Source: Diphasiastrum complanatum
Taxonomy: Eukaryota > Streptophyta > Lycopodiopsida > Lycopodiales > Lycopodiaceae
NCBI GenBank assembly: GCA_029204225.1
Contig: CM055106.1
Span: 37,995,949 to 38,059,948 of the forward strand
Direction of reading: 5' to 3'
DNA length: 64,000 nucleotides
Shown: positions 11,259 through 22,155 of the stretch, piece by piece
How positions within the stretch are numbered: the stretch's first letter is position 1
Layout: every line of letters begins with the position of its first letter
Notes under the pieces: generated by a model
Seen by the model: only the letters and a program-made list of their open reading frames with translations
Told to the model about the DNA's origin: nothing
Databases searched by the model: none
Translations under genes and position numbers: made by a program

Positions 11259-14228
11259 CTCATTAGATTTGATAGGGTCCTCAGATCGAAACAACCTCAA
11301 ATTTCATCCTATGGATAATGATCAGGAGTGCATGATGCTATTTGTGGGATCAGCACACATCAATGTGTGATGCTAACCACTTCGACCTGTACTAACCCAC
11401 TAAATGTCTTTTGAAACAACATTTGACATTAGTCAAGTAGTCCACACTAAGGGGTTAGTTGTACGACTGACGACAATGACAACACAGTCGTTCAAGTAGT
11501 GAATTTCTAATATGTACTCTTTGTAAGCCATTGCCTTTCGGAAAATACTCCCTTATCAAATTACTCCCAACAGACGCACCAATGATAGGGGAAAATTCCT
11601 GACGGGGGATTGGTCTCGCCAGGAAGCCCTACACAGGAAGGGCCCACAATGCCCTTACGTGAGTGATTGAGGGATACTGCTTCCAATATCAAGGGCCGTC
11701 TCAATCACCCCGTGCTCCCCAACTGATGAGAATTTTTCAGGCCCCCAGAGGCACGACTGCAAGGAGGTGTAGCTACACTCTCGATATCCATAGCTCTAGG
11801 TGAGGGTAATTAAGGACATGCCCATTACACTACGGCTGCACTTCGTAAAGCGGATGGTGTTTATAATTTTCATAAAATGTCCATGAGCACTCAATCAACA
11901 ATTTTAAGGCACACGAAATGAAGCTAGTGCACATACACCAAACTGGGAATAGGACGTCATCTCTTTGTTACTTGTCGTGCAATGTGGGGGTCCTCGTTAT
12001 ACATGCTGCCTTGTTTGATAGGCGGTGGTATTTTGCCAACCGTTAGGCCTAGGTATTTTGCTAGGCAGTTCCAACGGTGGTTGTGATGAATCTGACCCCT
12101 AACCGCGGTGGTGTATTTCAACCATACCCGGTGGACAACCCGCTCTTGTATTTCAAAGAGGTCGGGCCAATGACTCAAATACACAAAATTGACTCATTAC
12201 CAAATACAATGTCAAATAGAATTTCTTCCAAACCAAGCATCCTACATTTAAAACTTTTAGCCTTCGATAGTCACGAATATAGTATGAGGGACGCGATTAG
12301 TATGCTACTAACATGATCATCATTAGGCAAATCCATACCAAAGTAGAATCGGAGTCAAGACAAGCTTAAGTTATACTATACTAGCAATGCAAGCACCATG
12401 TAAAACATAAAATTGAGTCTCGTAACCCAGCAATCATAAATGAGTTGACTAGCAAAACCACACATCAAGAATGTGAGAAATATACCTTGGGTGGAGGAAA
12501 ACCGGTTTGCCTTCAAGAGAACCTCCAAGTCATGAGTGTGTTGCTTTGGTTGTGTGTGCCATTGTCATACTCTTATCACCATTTTTCTTACACTTGAAAA
12601 CCAAACGGCTTAATGCTCTTGCAAGTAATGTGATGAGTAGCACCTTGAGTAAGTATAATAGTGAGGTAGGGCCATATATGGGTATGCTATCGTAAAGTAG
12701 TGCAAGGAGGTAGCCCAAACAATGATCAAACAACACGTGGACAATGGTTACGCAGCCCACAAGTGATGTACAGGCAGAAGCCCATCGGGAGTATGGTGCA
12801 TCAAACTAGTTTATTGAGCTATCTACAATACTTGCTTACTCAAACATGTTGAAAGCTACCAGAAGCAAGCGAAACACTAGCAATCACCAGCTTAGCGTAG
12901 GAGGTCATCTTCTGTCTTCAACTGGTAGTGAAGATGATGAGTGTCGTTCTGTAGATAGAGGCTGTCTCACAGAGAGCCCACAGTAGGCTTTAGTGCACTA
13001 GGTGCGAGTTAGATCAAAACATACTTCTTCAATTCTGCTCAGCTTGGCAGATGGCTCCGATGCGGAATGTACCAGATCCAAGGTTACTAATCTGGTCTTA
13101 AGAACTGATGTGGCGAGTAACTCGACATTAAACTCTGAATAAGCAAACTACGTTTCCACAAAAGAATCTCCGCTGGCCGTGAAGAGGATGGATACCCTCC
13201 TAGACCAACCCCATCTCTGATTTGTAGCAAAACTATCGTTCTCGAGTCCAATCTGCTCACACAGATGATTAAAAAAAAAAAGATTTATCAGTTGGACCCA
13301 CAATAACTTAGGTAATGATCTAGTTCCAGGATCAGATGATAGTCTATAGTGCAAGCTATTGCTTAGCATGGAGATTGCGCTCTTGAAGCATTCATTATGC
13401 GTTCTAGCACGAGACAGCCTTAATCCATTTGCAGGTGCGCTCTCTATCGCAGCAGCATGTCACTTGAAACAGGATCAAGCAGATTTATGAAGTCTATGAA
13501 ATTTTGTGCGTGCAGCAACAGGGACCGGTAGGCTTCTAGGAGTGTATTGTAGAGCACACTCTCACACAAAGGGCCTCTTAACCACAACTCCAATTTCTTC
13601 ACGGAATTCCATATTTCACCAAGGCTTTCTTATCAAATAACCTCCCAAAGAAAAACAACTCTTCACTCTCTCTCTTACATTCTCTCTCAACCCTCACCTT
13701 TTCTTCACCTGGCCCCAATCTTAAGAAGACCACTCCCTTTTATAGAGGTCACTCAAAGCTTCCCCTTCATAATGCCATATCATCAGTCTTCAAGCCTTTC
13801 ATAAAAAGAGTCCTCACTTGTACGTGGCTCTTAGTTGTGATTTGATCACAAGTGGTACCCTTTTTCTTTTAAAAAAGATGGATTGGGGTCATGGGTACAG
13901 GGTACCACATGTGTGGGCCACTTTCCTCTTTTGCACTTGTTGGTGGTGTAAATGGTAAGTAATTCTCTTGATTACTCTTCTTAATTGGGTGGTCCTCATT
14001 GCTACTTGGGGTCAACTCCTACCACTTTTAGGTATGGTATTTCTGTTAAGCACTTTTTGGCCTCCACTTGTATTTTCCTTTTGCGTGTCTGTGGCCCGTG
14101 GCTCAAGCCATCGAGGTGATTTGTCTGTCAGGGTGCCGTTTCGACTCGCACTGGAACTTGCCTATATTTTTGCTACAGTTTCCTTGACCCTGTCCCATAA
14201 TTTCCGGCTATTTGTTGCGAGTTGATTT
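11259..14228. other. About 3 kb without a recognised gene
   Basis: No frame here resembles a known protein and none is long (85 codons or fewer). A TATAAAA sequence on the minus strand at 13738-13744, followed by CT-rich sequence, looks like an LTR or gene promoter. I could not find paired LTR ends, a PBS or terminal repeats. It may be old retroelement sequence. Confidence 0.4.
13738..13744 (-). promoter_or_regulatory. Possible TATA box (minus strand)
   Basis: The minus strand reads CTCTATAAAAGGGAG, a good plant TATA context, with no gene assigned downstream. A similar TTTATAAAAGGG on the minus strand lies near 49171-49182. Both could belong to LTR promoters. Confidence 0.3.
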
Positions 14229-14944
14229 TCTCTTTGCCATTTTCCCGTGTATCGTTACTAGTGAGCACTCATGATTTGGGGTTTCTTTAAGGCAACCGGT
14301 TCCTTGAAAAACACAGTAGACAATTTTTGTATTAATAAAAAGTAGCACAGTACATTGGAAAATTCACTTTTACATGCCGATTTTTGTACAAAACTGTGAA
14401 AATCGCTTTAAACGGAGCCTGATTTTTCGTGTGAAAACATCGGCTAACAGTCTCTAATTAAAAAAAAAATGCTAACTAGATGCAAAAATTTCAATGTATT
14501 TCAATGTGAGACAACTTTTGAAGTGACATTGTTTGTCTCCACTCTTTACTAATAATTCTCTCAATGTCTCTTGATAGGTGTCATGACAATCTCTACACAT
14601 ATTTCTTCTATGGTATTGTGTCCACTTTCTTTTTTTTTACTTTTTTGCTATGTATTAAAATTGGCTTTTCATTTTTCAATACCACAAAAGGCTTGGACAC
14701 CATAGCTTGAGCCACTATATCATGTGAATCATTCAAAACCATTCAACTTTCTCATGTTAAACAAATTACATAGTCTATGTGATAATGAGAGTACCAAATT
14801 GTGCTCTATGTGACAATTTAGGTATCAAACCACCATTGTCATGAACAATATCTACTTTTAAGGTATTCCATCAGATTTTTGTGAATACATTAGAAGTCTG
14901 ATGGGTTGAAAATTCTCAATTATAAAATAGAAAAGGTATTTTGA

Positions 14945-15098
14945 CACAGCTTTGTGGGATTTTCAATTATGTACCAAATCACACTCTTAATAATAAACAT
15001 TGGTTTAATAGCATAGAAAAGGTAGCACACCACGTGCTATCTTTTTGTTGAATCATGGCAAGAACGAAACTCGCAAAACTCGCAAAATGCCAAGGCGC
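14945..15098. mobile_element. Fragment of the MULE-like element family
   Basis: The reverse complement of this stretch matches the left terminal region of the MULE-like element at 39876-40739 over about 150 bp. Shared landmarks are GGCATTTTGCGAG, CGAGTTTC.TTCTTG, ATGATTCAACAAAAA, AGATAGCAC.TGGTGTG and TGTTTATTATTAAGA. Only this end is clear. The left end is not convincingly found. Confidence 0.65.
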
Positions 15099-15407
15099 TA
15101 CTGGGATGGATCGTGGCCCGTCTGAAATCCCAATGGCCTCAAGGTCTTCGATGGTTGTAGATTGGCGTAATGGGTGGAGATAATCTTGGAACTCACAGAT
15201 CTTCAAAATAGGTTCCCCTAGCTTCCACCACTTCCTAGCTTCATAAGGCTTGGGAACCAAGAGGAGTGCCAGTTTTTCCTTCATTAACTCTTCGTCTGAT
15301 GTGTAGATCTTCAGCCCCCATAGTGAATTCTGGATCAATGTCTTGAAGAGATTGATCTTCTTGGCTGATACTGTGACTTTTTCTTTCTCCTTATCGTCCT
15401 TCACCAT
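14979..15407 (-). CDS. Unrecognised ORF (142 aa), C-terminus runs into a MULE end
   Basis: I do not recognise this protein. The first hundred or so residues look genuinely coding: charged, beginning MVKDDKEKEKVTVSAKK, with KPYEARKWWKLGEPILKI and a motif ..EAIGISDGP. The last 40 or so residues are encoded by the MULE-like terminal repeat (14945-15098), so the original C-terminus is probably lost. A TATA box 220 bp upstream on the same strand supports transcription. The ORF at 61022-61438 has a similar AIGIS(S/D)G phrase, which may mean both derive from one repeat-encoded family. That is weak inference. Confidence 0.4.
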   Translation of the reverse strand: MVKDDKEKEKVTVSAKKINLFKTLIQNSLWGLKIYTSDEELMKEKLALLLVPKPYEARKWWKLGEPILKICEFQDYLHPLRQSTTIEDLEAIGISDGPRSIPVAPWHFASFASFVLAMIQQKDSTWCATFSMLLNQCLLLRV

Positions 15408-15625
15408 TGTGGCAAGTTTAAGCCCAAAAAGTGCCTAAATTTTTCAAATAGTAAGTTTTGAAGCTAAAAAGAAAAAAAGAATTTGCTAATATTAGCAGGT
15501 GAGCTCTGAGAACATTTGAATGGCCTCTGTGAATGCTTTGGGTATACTTGGGAACGTTGGAAAGCTTTTGGAAAATTTCGGCAACATCTCCTTAGCAAAT
15601 GTGATTTTTAGTGAATTTCCACCTC

Positions 15626-15635
15626 CTTATATAGG
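15626..15635 (-). promoter_or_regulatory. TATA box upstream of the 142-aa ORF
   Basis: The minus strand reads GGCCTATATAAGGAGG about 220 bp before the ATG at 15407. A start site about 30 bp downstream would leave a roughly 190-base leader. Confidence 0.45.
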
Positions 15636-15879
15636 CCCCCTCCCTCCAAATTTGGGGAACATAGATGTTAGGTATCAGATTGACTAAAAAAGAAATTCTA
15701 AGACCAATGGTAATAGTGGAAAACTCAGATGAGGTCATTCACACATGTGGCGAACTTATACAGGGCTAAAAATGGCCGAAAAACTCAGTTCAACTCAAAA
15801 AATTACTTAAACTCAATTTTTGGGAGTTTGGCTAGGGATCTAGGTTTGCCTCTTTGGTAGTAGATATATCATGTTGAGA

Positions 15880-16692
15880 TGTATTCTAAAAAATGCAAAA
15901 ATAAGCTTGGTAGAGGCCAAAAATCTTGTATATAGGATAGACACACATGTGTGGAGCTTGTTCCCATGTGTGAAACTAGTGTAATTTTCATGTACCATAA
16001 TCATATATGTTGTACATATGATTTAATTCAAGTTCTAGTGGCTGAAATGGCCAAAAACTAGTTTTCTAGAGTATGACACATGGCACCAATCTAATGATTG
16101 CATGAGCCAAATATTTTGAATGGCTGTCACATCCCATGTGTAGAGGATAGCTCACACGTGTGGAAATAGCTTAAGTAAGCAAGTTTTTGCTTCTAGAAGA
16201 TTTCCATGAAGATCTCCATATAGTAGGAAAATAGACCAAAAATGCCCAAAATGGAAAGTTTTGATCCAAGTGTCAAATTGCATGATGGTGACAAGGCATC
16301 CTCACACGTGTGAGATCTAATGCATGATCAATACCTCGAGCTCCAAAAGTGTATATATAGAGGCTTATTTGGCCATAATCAATGTGAGACACCAATCTTG
16401 GTTTTGGAAGCAATTTTGAGTGATTCTCTCCATTTGTCTACATTTGTTTTGATTGTTTTGAGGTTCTATCAATGTGTACTTGATTTTCAGGTTGGATTCC
16501 GTACTCAAACTGTGTTTCACATGTGCGAAATCAGAAAGTACACCTACCTTCAATTAATGATTGTCCTTGTTAGGATTTTGTATCTAGAATTGATCTAGAT
16601 TGATCTTAAGCTCTAGTAAATTGATAGATCAAGTAATCTAACAACTAATCCCTCTTGACGATCATATTAGAATCCACTCTTGGTCCTTTTTG
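15880..16692 (+). repeat. E3 5' LTR
   Basis: It matches 18826-19553 across nearly its whole length, including GTGTATATATAGAGGCTTA (TATA-like) and CACACGTGTG at 16153-16162 and 16313-16322. The right limit is set by loss of similarity after GGTCCTTTTTG. A terminal CA is not evident. Confidence 0.75.
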
Positions 16693-17218
16693 AAGTTTTT
16701 TGGAAACTAGTCAAATTTTGTGTAGCGAGTTGGATTTGATAGCTATCCTCAAAATTTCTGGTCCAGATCTTGTTGTGGGCAGTAGGAACTCTTTTCACAC
16801 GTGTGTGGCCGTACAGCTCCAGTTTTGACTGAGAAATTTCAAAAATTTGTAGAATTTGACTCACATACCCAATTTGAGTGATTTTTGGTGCAAAGCATAT
16901 TCTATAGTGAATCTAATCCCTTGATTAGTTCTTGGATTAGATCAGCCAAAAAATTAAAATTGAAGCTTGAATTAGGTGCACTAATTGATCTTCTCTGATT
17001 TTTTGAGTGTATGTTGAGGTTGAAGAGAGAAATTGCTAAAAATCATAGATTAAGGAGTGATTTTGCAAGTTTGAGACTAGAATCTAAATTTCCATCATTC
17101 TAGATTGGTTCATGAGTGATAGGATTGAGTCTATAAGCTTTCTAAATTGTTAGAAGACTTTAGGTTCAGATCTCTTAGAGAAACCATAAGAGTTTCTAAT
17201 GCCTTTTCACATTCAAAA
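16693..17218 (+). other. E3 leader
   Basis: Non-coding, A/T-rich sequence between the LTR and the gag start. It contains CACACGTGTG at 16796-16805. Confidence 0.55.
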
Positions 17219-18813
17219 ATGGCATCAATGGGTGGTTTTCTGCTTGAAGCTAGTGAAAGACTTACATCCACTAATTATACTATTTGGATAGTTCGAATGG
17301 AGTACATGATCTTTATTACATAGTACTTGAGGTGGAAGTAGAACCTCAAGGAGGAGTTGAATTGGATAAGTACAAAAAGAGATGTAGAGTTGCATTACAC
17401 TACATAAAAATGAATGTAAGTAATGAACTTTTGAAAGAAATCTCATCTTGTACCACATACAAAGAGGCATGAGATTCATTAAAAGCCATTTATGGATCCA
17501 AGAACACTTCAAGGATTGTTGCAAAGCTTGTGACCATTAGATTATTCATATGTCTTGCAACTTCCTTCAAATGGGAGCTCTTCCAACTTGATGTGACAAA
17601 TGCTTTCTTGAATGGATTCTTGGAAGAGGAAATCTACATGTGCCAACCTGAGGGCTTCATCAAAGATGGAGAAGAAGACAAGGTGTGTCTCTTGAAGAAG
17701 AGTCTTTATGGACTCAAGCAAGAACCAAGAGCATAGTACTCTAGGTTGCATTCCTATCTTATTTCCATTGGATTTGTTGTAAGTACTTATGAACCATCAT
17801 TGTACTACAAATGTAATGATGGAAAGATCATTATCTTAGTTTTATATGTTGATGACATTATACTCATAGGAAATGATCTAGATGGCATCAAGAATGTAAA
17901 AGTTTCCTTGTCTAGTGAATTTAAAATGGTAGATCTAGGACTTCTTAAAGTTATACTTGGAATAGAAGTCACTAGAAGTAATGATTTTACCTTCATATGT
18001 CAATCTAAGTATGCTATATCAATCTTAGCAAGATTTGGCATGATTGATTGTAAAGGAGTTGAAACTCCTATGGAACTAAGTGTAAAAGTTTCTAAGGAAA
18101 GTGATGAAGCATCCTTTGAGGACATCACTACCTATAGAATGCTTATTGGTTCCTTGATATACTTAACCATCACTAGACCAGATCTTAGTTTTTGTGCTGG
18201 CAAGTTGAGTCAATACATGCAAAGTCCATTAATATGTCATTGAAAAGGAGCAAAAAGGGGGTTAAGGTGCATCTCGGCTACAAAAGACTTTGGCATAGTT
18301 TATGAAAGGGCTAATATCTGTTTAAGAGCATATTTGGACTCAAGTTTTGCAGGTGACAAGATGGATAGAAGATCCATAAGTGCATTTGCTACATTCTTAT
18401 GTGGAGGAGCTATATCTTGGCTTTCCAAAAAACAAGATACCATCTCTCTTTCATCAACAGAATCCGAATATAAAGCTATGACAACAATAACAAAGGATGT
18501 TCTTTGGCTTAAAAGGCTTTTGGAGGAGCTACATGTGATCAAGGATGAAGACATTCTATGCATATATTGTGATAATCAATAAGCTCAACAACTTGCAAAC
18601 AATCCCGTCTTCCATGCTCAAACAAAGCACATCGAGATTGCAGATCATTTCGTGAGGGAGAAAGTGCAAACAAAGGAGATCAAGCTTATTCATATTTCAT
18701 CATCAGATTGCATTGCTGATATACTCACCAAGGCATTGCCTAAAGATCCATCTATAAAATTAAGATTGGCTCTTGGAGTTATAGATAGATCTATGCTAGA
18801 TTTACCAAGCTAG
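17219..18813 (+). pseudogene. E3 gag-RT-RNase H remnant
   Basis: The gag begins MASMGGFLLEASERLTSTNY and keeps the NYTIWIVRM motif and the following UBN2-like region (YIKMNVSNELLKEI). A frame defect lies near 17320 and a TGA at 17470. At about 17520, after KNTSRI, the sequence switches to RT (ATSFKWELFQLDVTNAFLNG, then LYVDDIILIG), so the CCHC knuckle, protease and integrase are deleted. Further stops lie at 17734, 18241 and 18580. The RNase H retains SSTESEYKAM and KHIEI and ends at TAG 18811-18813, just before the polypurine stretch TTTTTGAGGAG. Confidence 0.85.
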
Positions 18814-18825
18814 ATTTTTGAGGAG
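18814..18825 (+). other. E3 polypurine tract
   Basis: TTTTTGAGGAG abuts the 3' LTR start TGTGAAAAATAC. Confidence 0.65.
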
Positions 18826-19553
18826 TGTGAAAAATACAAAAATAAGCTTGGTAGAGGCCAAAAATCTTGTATATAGGATGATTTAATTCAAGTTCTAGTG
18901 GCTAAAATGGCCAAAAACTAGTTTTCTAGAGATATGACACATGGCATCAATCTAATGATTGCATGAGCCAAATATTTTGAATAGCTGTCACATCCCATGT
19001 GTAGAGGACAGCTCACACGTGTGGAAATAGCTGAAGTAGGCGAGTTTTTGCTTCTAGAAGATTTCCATGAAGATCTCCATATAGTAGGAAAATAGACCAA
19101 AAATGCCCAAAATGAAAAGTTTTGATCCAAGTGTCAAATTGCATGATGGTGACAAGGCATCCTCACACGTGTGAGATCTAATGCATGATCAGTACCTCGA
19201 GCTCCAAAAGTGTATATATAGAGGCTTATTTGGCCATAATCAATGTGAGACACCAATCTTGGTTTTGGAAGCAATTTTGAGTGATTATCTCCATTTGTCT
19301 ACATTTGTTTTGATTGTTTTGAGGTTCTATCAATGTGTACTTGATTTTCAGGTTGGAGTCCATACTCAAACAGTGTTGCACATGTGTGAAACCAGAAAGT
19401 ACACCTACGTTCAATTAATGATTGTTCTTGTTAGGATTTTGTATCTAGAATTGATCTAGATTGATCTTAAACTCAAGTAGATTGATAGATCAAGTAATCT
19501 AACAACCAATCCCTCTTGAGGATCAGATTAAAATCCACTCTTGGTCCTTTTTG
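18826..19553 (+). repeat. E3 3' LTR
   Basis: It starts TGTGAAAAATAC after the polypurine tract and contains CACACGTGTG at 19014-19023 and 19164-19173. It loses similarity to the 5' copy after GGTCCTTTTTG, where the Gypsy integrase fragment region begins. Confidence 0.75.
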
Positions 19554-19559
19554 TACTTT

Positions 19560-19967
19560 TTGCAAATGTATAACATATCAAGGGGGCGAAATAATCTAGG
19601 TTCTCCCCCTTGATATTTTATACATCTCAACTCACTTTGTAAAATAGTCTGTTGTCACTATAATATATTGGGCTTGACTTCCTGCGACAAGATGGATGGG
19701 TCCAACATAATCTATGCCCCATTTTTCGAAAGCGTTTTCTGCTATAAAAGGCTTTCGAGACATAAATCCTAACTTTCTAGGCTTCGTTGTTCATGCCAAC
19801 ATGCAGTGTTTAACAATTGTTGCAATGTCTCGATGCAAGATAGGCCACCAAAATCCTTCTTGGAGGACCTTTCGAGTAGTAGCGTCAGTTGCTAGGTGAC
19901 CGCCACCAATTCCTTCATGAGTTGCACTAATAATGGGTTTTATTTCATGATCTAATAGGCATCTCCA
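19560..19967 (-). pseudogene. Ty3/Gypsy integrase fragment (HHCC zinc finger and start of core)
   Basis: Minus-strand translation gives the Gypsy integrase zinc finger: a His pair in ATHEGIGGGH, then VLQEGFWWP, KHC, RKLGFMSRKPF and FEKWGIDYVGP, and the core segment IIVTTDYFTK. Two stops occur: a stop in place of Trp after YFTK, and one after KHCMLA. It is cut on the right, exactly at the TG of an E1-family LTR (19968). At its left end there is a stem-loop (TATCAAGGGGG..CCCCCTTGATA, about 19577-19616). No other part of this Gypsy element is visible nearby. Confidence 0.8.
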
Positions 19968-20731
19968 TGTGAAAATTATAGCAAATAAGGATCCTAAAAC
20001 ACTTGAAATGATGAGGAAAACAATAGATTATGATTCCATAATGTTAGCACAAGTTGCACCATTCAAATCCATCAAAAATCTGTGTCTCCCACAGTCTGAG
20101 TACTATACACCAAACCCACATTCAATCCTATAATGATTAGGAATCACAAGAACTCAAAAATTATGAACATTGAGAGCAATTGCACCAATATGAGAGAAAA
20201 ATCATGAAATTGCTTGATTGATTTTGGTGAGAGATCATCACCTATATATACATGATCCATCACAGTCATTAGAGAAGTTTAAACACAAAAAAGGCCTTTT
20301 GTCAGGATTCCTTTTTCATTTTCTATTCACTTCTTTTGTACATGTGCCCCAATAGTTTCTTGACATAGTGGCTTTAACGTAACGTTACTTCTTTGAGTCA
20401 CATTTTGAGTCTACACTAAAAATGGAATAACTTTTGATTGTTATATCAAAATGCAACAAAAATTGGTGCATTGAAAATTACTTATCAAGCGCTTTCAATG
20501 CTATATTACATGTCATATTTTTGAGCTACTACTAAAAAGCTATAGTGAGTCAAAGATATTGGTTGAAAATAGTGACAAAATACAAAAGAGATCTTGGCAC
20601 GAAGTCATATGCGGCCCTTTTTGAACTCAAACATCCTCTAAAGCAGGTATGCCCTAAACCTATCCCTAATGCTAATTTTGGTTGATCTTTCATTTCTACC
20701 AAGTTAGGGATGGAATCTTGGAGATACCTCA
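19968..20731 (-). repeat. Truncated E1-family LTR carrying MITE copy b
   Basis: 19968-20266 and 20644-20731 are collinear with the E1 5' LTR (5306 onward), with a deletion of roughly 57 bp relative to E1 near 20095. The match stops after GGAGATACCTCA. A 377-bp MITE separates the halves. Neither a PBS nor a partner LTR is found, so this is a truncated or solo LTR relic. Confidence 0.8.
20267..20643. mobile_element. 377-bp MITE-like element, copy b
   Basis: Same length as the element at 6355-6731 and inserted in the opposite orientation. The ends are CATTAGAGAAGTTTAAACACA and the mirror of TTTAGAGGATGTTTGAGTTC, each followed by AAAAAGGGCC-like sequence. The interior shares GTGCATTGAAA and TCAAGCGCTTTCAATG with copy a. 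Flanks are LTR sequence. Compared with the E1 LTR, the host lacks about six bases (TTTGGG) at the site. Confidence 0.8.
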
Positions 20732-21041
20732 CTTAGAATTTGCTTTGCACAGGAACACAAATCATGCTACACAGTAAAACAGACAAAAAACACTCTCACC
20801 AGCAAGCTCACAAAGCAACTATATTTCTCAAAATGAAATTACACTGTACATATAGTTGTTCACTCAGGCAACCCATGCATGACCCAGGTTGTCGTTGGCA
20901 GGACACGTGTCCCATTGACTTGCCTCGTGGCGAGGCCAACTGATAGGACTCACAGTACAGCAGCACAGTGATTCTACTTTAATTCTAACTCTCTCCTTAA
21001 AGTAGAGTCTACTTTATACGGTCATATACATATCTTTAAAG

Positions 21042-21730
21042 TTAACAAACTTTAAGTACAGAAAGCTTTGATCTAGACTTATCAGACTTTTCTCCAACAA
21101 GTGGCTTAGTGAAAATATCAGCTAGTTGTTCTTCTGTGCTACAATGAACAACATGAATTTCACGACTCAGCAGCCTCTCACGTATAAAGTGATATCAAAT
21201 CTCAATGTGTTTAGTTCTCGCATGGAACATTGGATTCTTTGCTAGCTGAATGTCACTCTGACTGTCGCTATGTAATGTCGTGGGATTTTTTTGCTTCATG
21301 CCAACTTCTTTCAAGATTTGTCTCAACCATATAGCTTCTTGTGCTGCACTACACATTGCCTTATACTCTGCTTCTATGGTGGAAAGAGCAATTGTACTTT
21401 GCTTCTTACTAGACCAGAAAAAGCAACTACCACAAAACTTGAATACATATCCTGTGGTAGATCTACGATCATCATAGTCACCTCCCCAATCTGCATCCAC
21501 ATAGCCACACAACTCAGGTAACCCATCATGCTTCTTGTAAATCAAGCCATAATCTGAAGTGCCTTTCACATGACGCAAAATACGTTTAGCTGCCTTCCAA
21601 TGTGTTTCTGTAGGTGCTGCCATAAACTGACTTACAATGCCAACAACATAGCATATATCTGGTCTAGTCGTGATAAGGTTAATCAAGCTCCCTACTAACT
21701 GCCTATACAACGTAGCCATCCCTATTTGGT
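21042..21730 (-). pseudogene. E4 RT-end/RNase H fragment
   Basis: Open from YRQLVGSLINLITTRPDICY through the RNase H motifs (CGYVDADWGGD, DRRSTTGYVF, IALSTIEAEYKAM, FHARTKHIEI). After a TGA at the next codon it continues to ADIFTKPL and the TAA at 21042-21044. The missing RT palm (YVDD) shows that this is only the last third of pol. Confidence 0.85.
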
Positions 21731-22155
21731 TGTCCAATTTCCACAAGTTGATCTCTCAGCTCCTTTATCCTGGTGAAGAAAGATCCCACCGATTCGCCTT
21801 CTTCCATCCTGATTGTGTTCAATCTTGACTTCAAGAACATGGCTCGAGTTGGATTGCAAGTTTGAAATTGCATTCTAAGAGCTTCCCAAGCTCCCCTAGC
21901 TGTCGTGGCATCACTTATATGGGTGATCACATGGTCTTTCACTGAAAGGTTGATCAAGGACAATGTTGTCTGTGCCTTTTTATCAAAGGCCCTCATGTCA
22001 CCTGGAGTGGTATTAGGTCGGACTTCAATACCTGCAACAATGTCCCATAACTCCTTCATTAAAATGCTCTTCATTTTGAATTTCTAGATGTTGTAGTTAG
22101 AAGCCCCATCGAGTTTGCTTGCATTGCCCAAAATTGCCTCATTGATGTTTGTCAT
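21731..22155 (-). pseudogene. E4 gag N-terminal fragment
   Basis: ATG at 22155, then a Copia UBN2-type gag: MTNINEAILGNASKLDGASN, a stop in place of the conserved Trp (TAG, 22084-22086) before KFKM, then DATTARGAWEALRMQF and RIKELRDQLVEIG. It fuses to the RNase H region at about 21730, so the CCHC knuckle, protease, integrase and most of RT are absent. Confidence 0.8.

Larger units (their letters stand above)
15880..19553 (+). mobile_element. Ty1/Copia element E3, internally deleted, both LTRs
   Basis: Plus-strand element with LTR-like direct repeats at 15880-16692 and 18826-19553, and a gag start at 17219 joined at about 17520 straight to RT and RNase H. The 5' LTR has about 93 bp (a stretch after TATAGGAT) that the 3' LTR lacks. 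No TGGTATCAGAGC follows the 5' LTR, so the PBS is degenerate or the LTR end is misplaced. Not autonomous. Confidence 0.85.

Noticed and set aside
14229-15098. Complete 870-bp MULE
   Set aside because: CTTTGCCATTTT at 14233 resembles the terminus and the spacing would fit, but similarity does not continue inward and no 9-bp duplication is seen. Only the right end is claimed.
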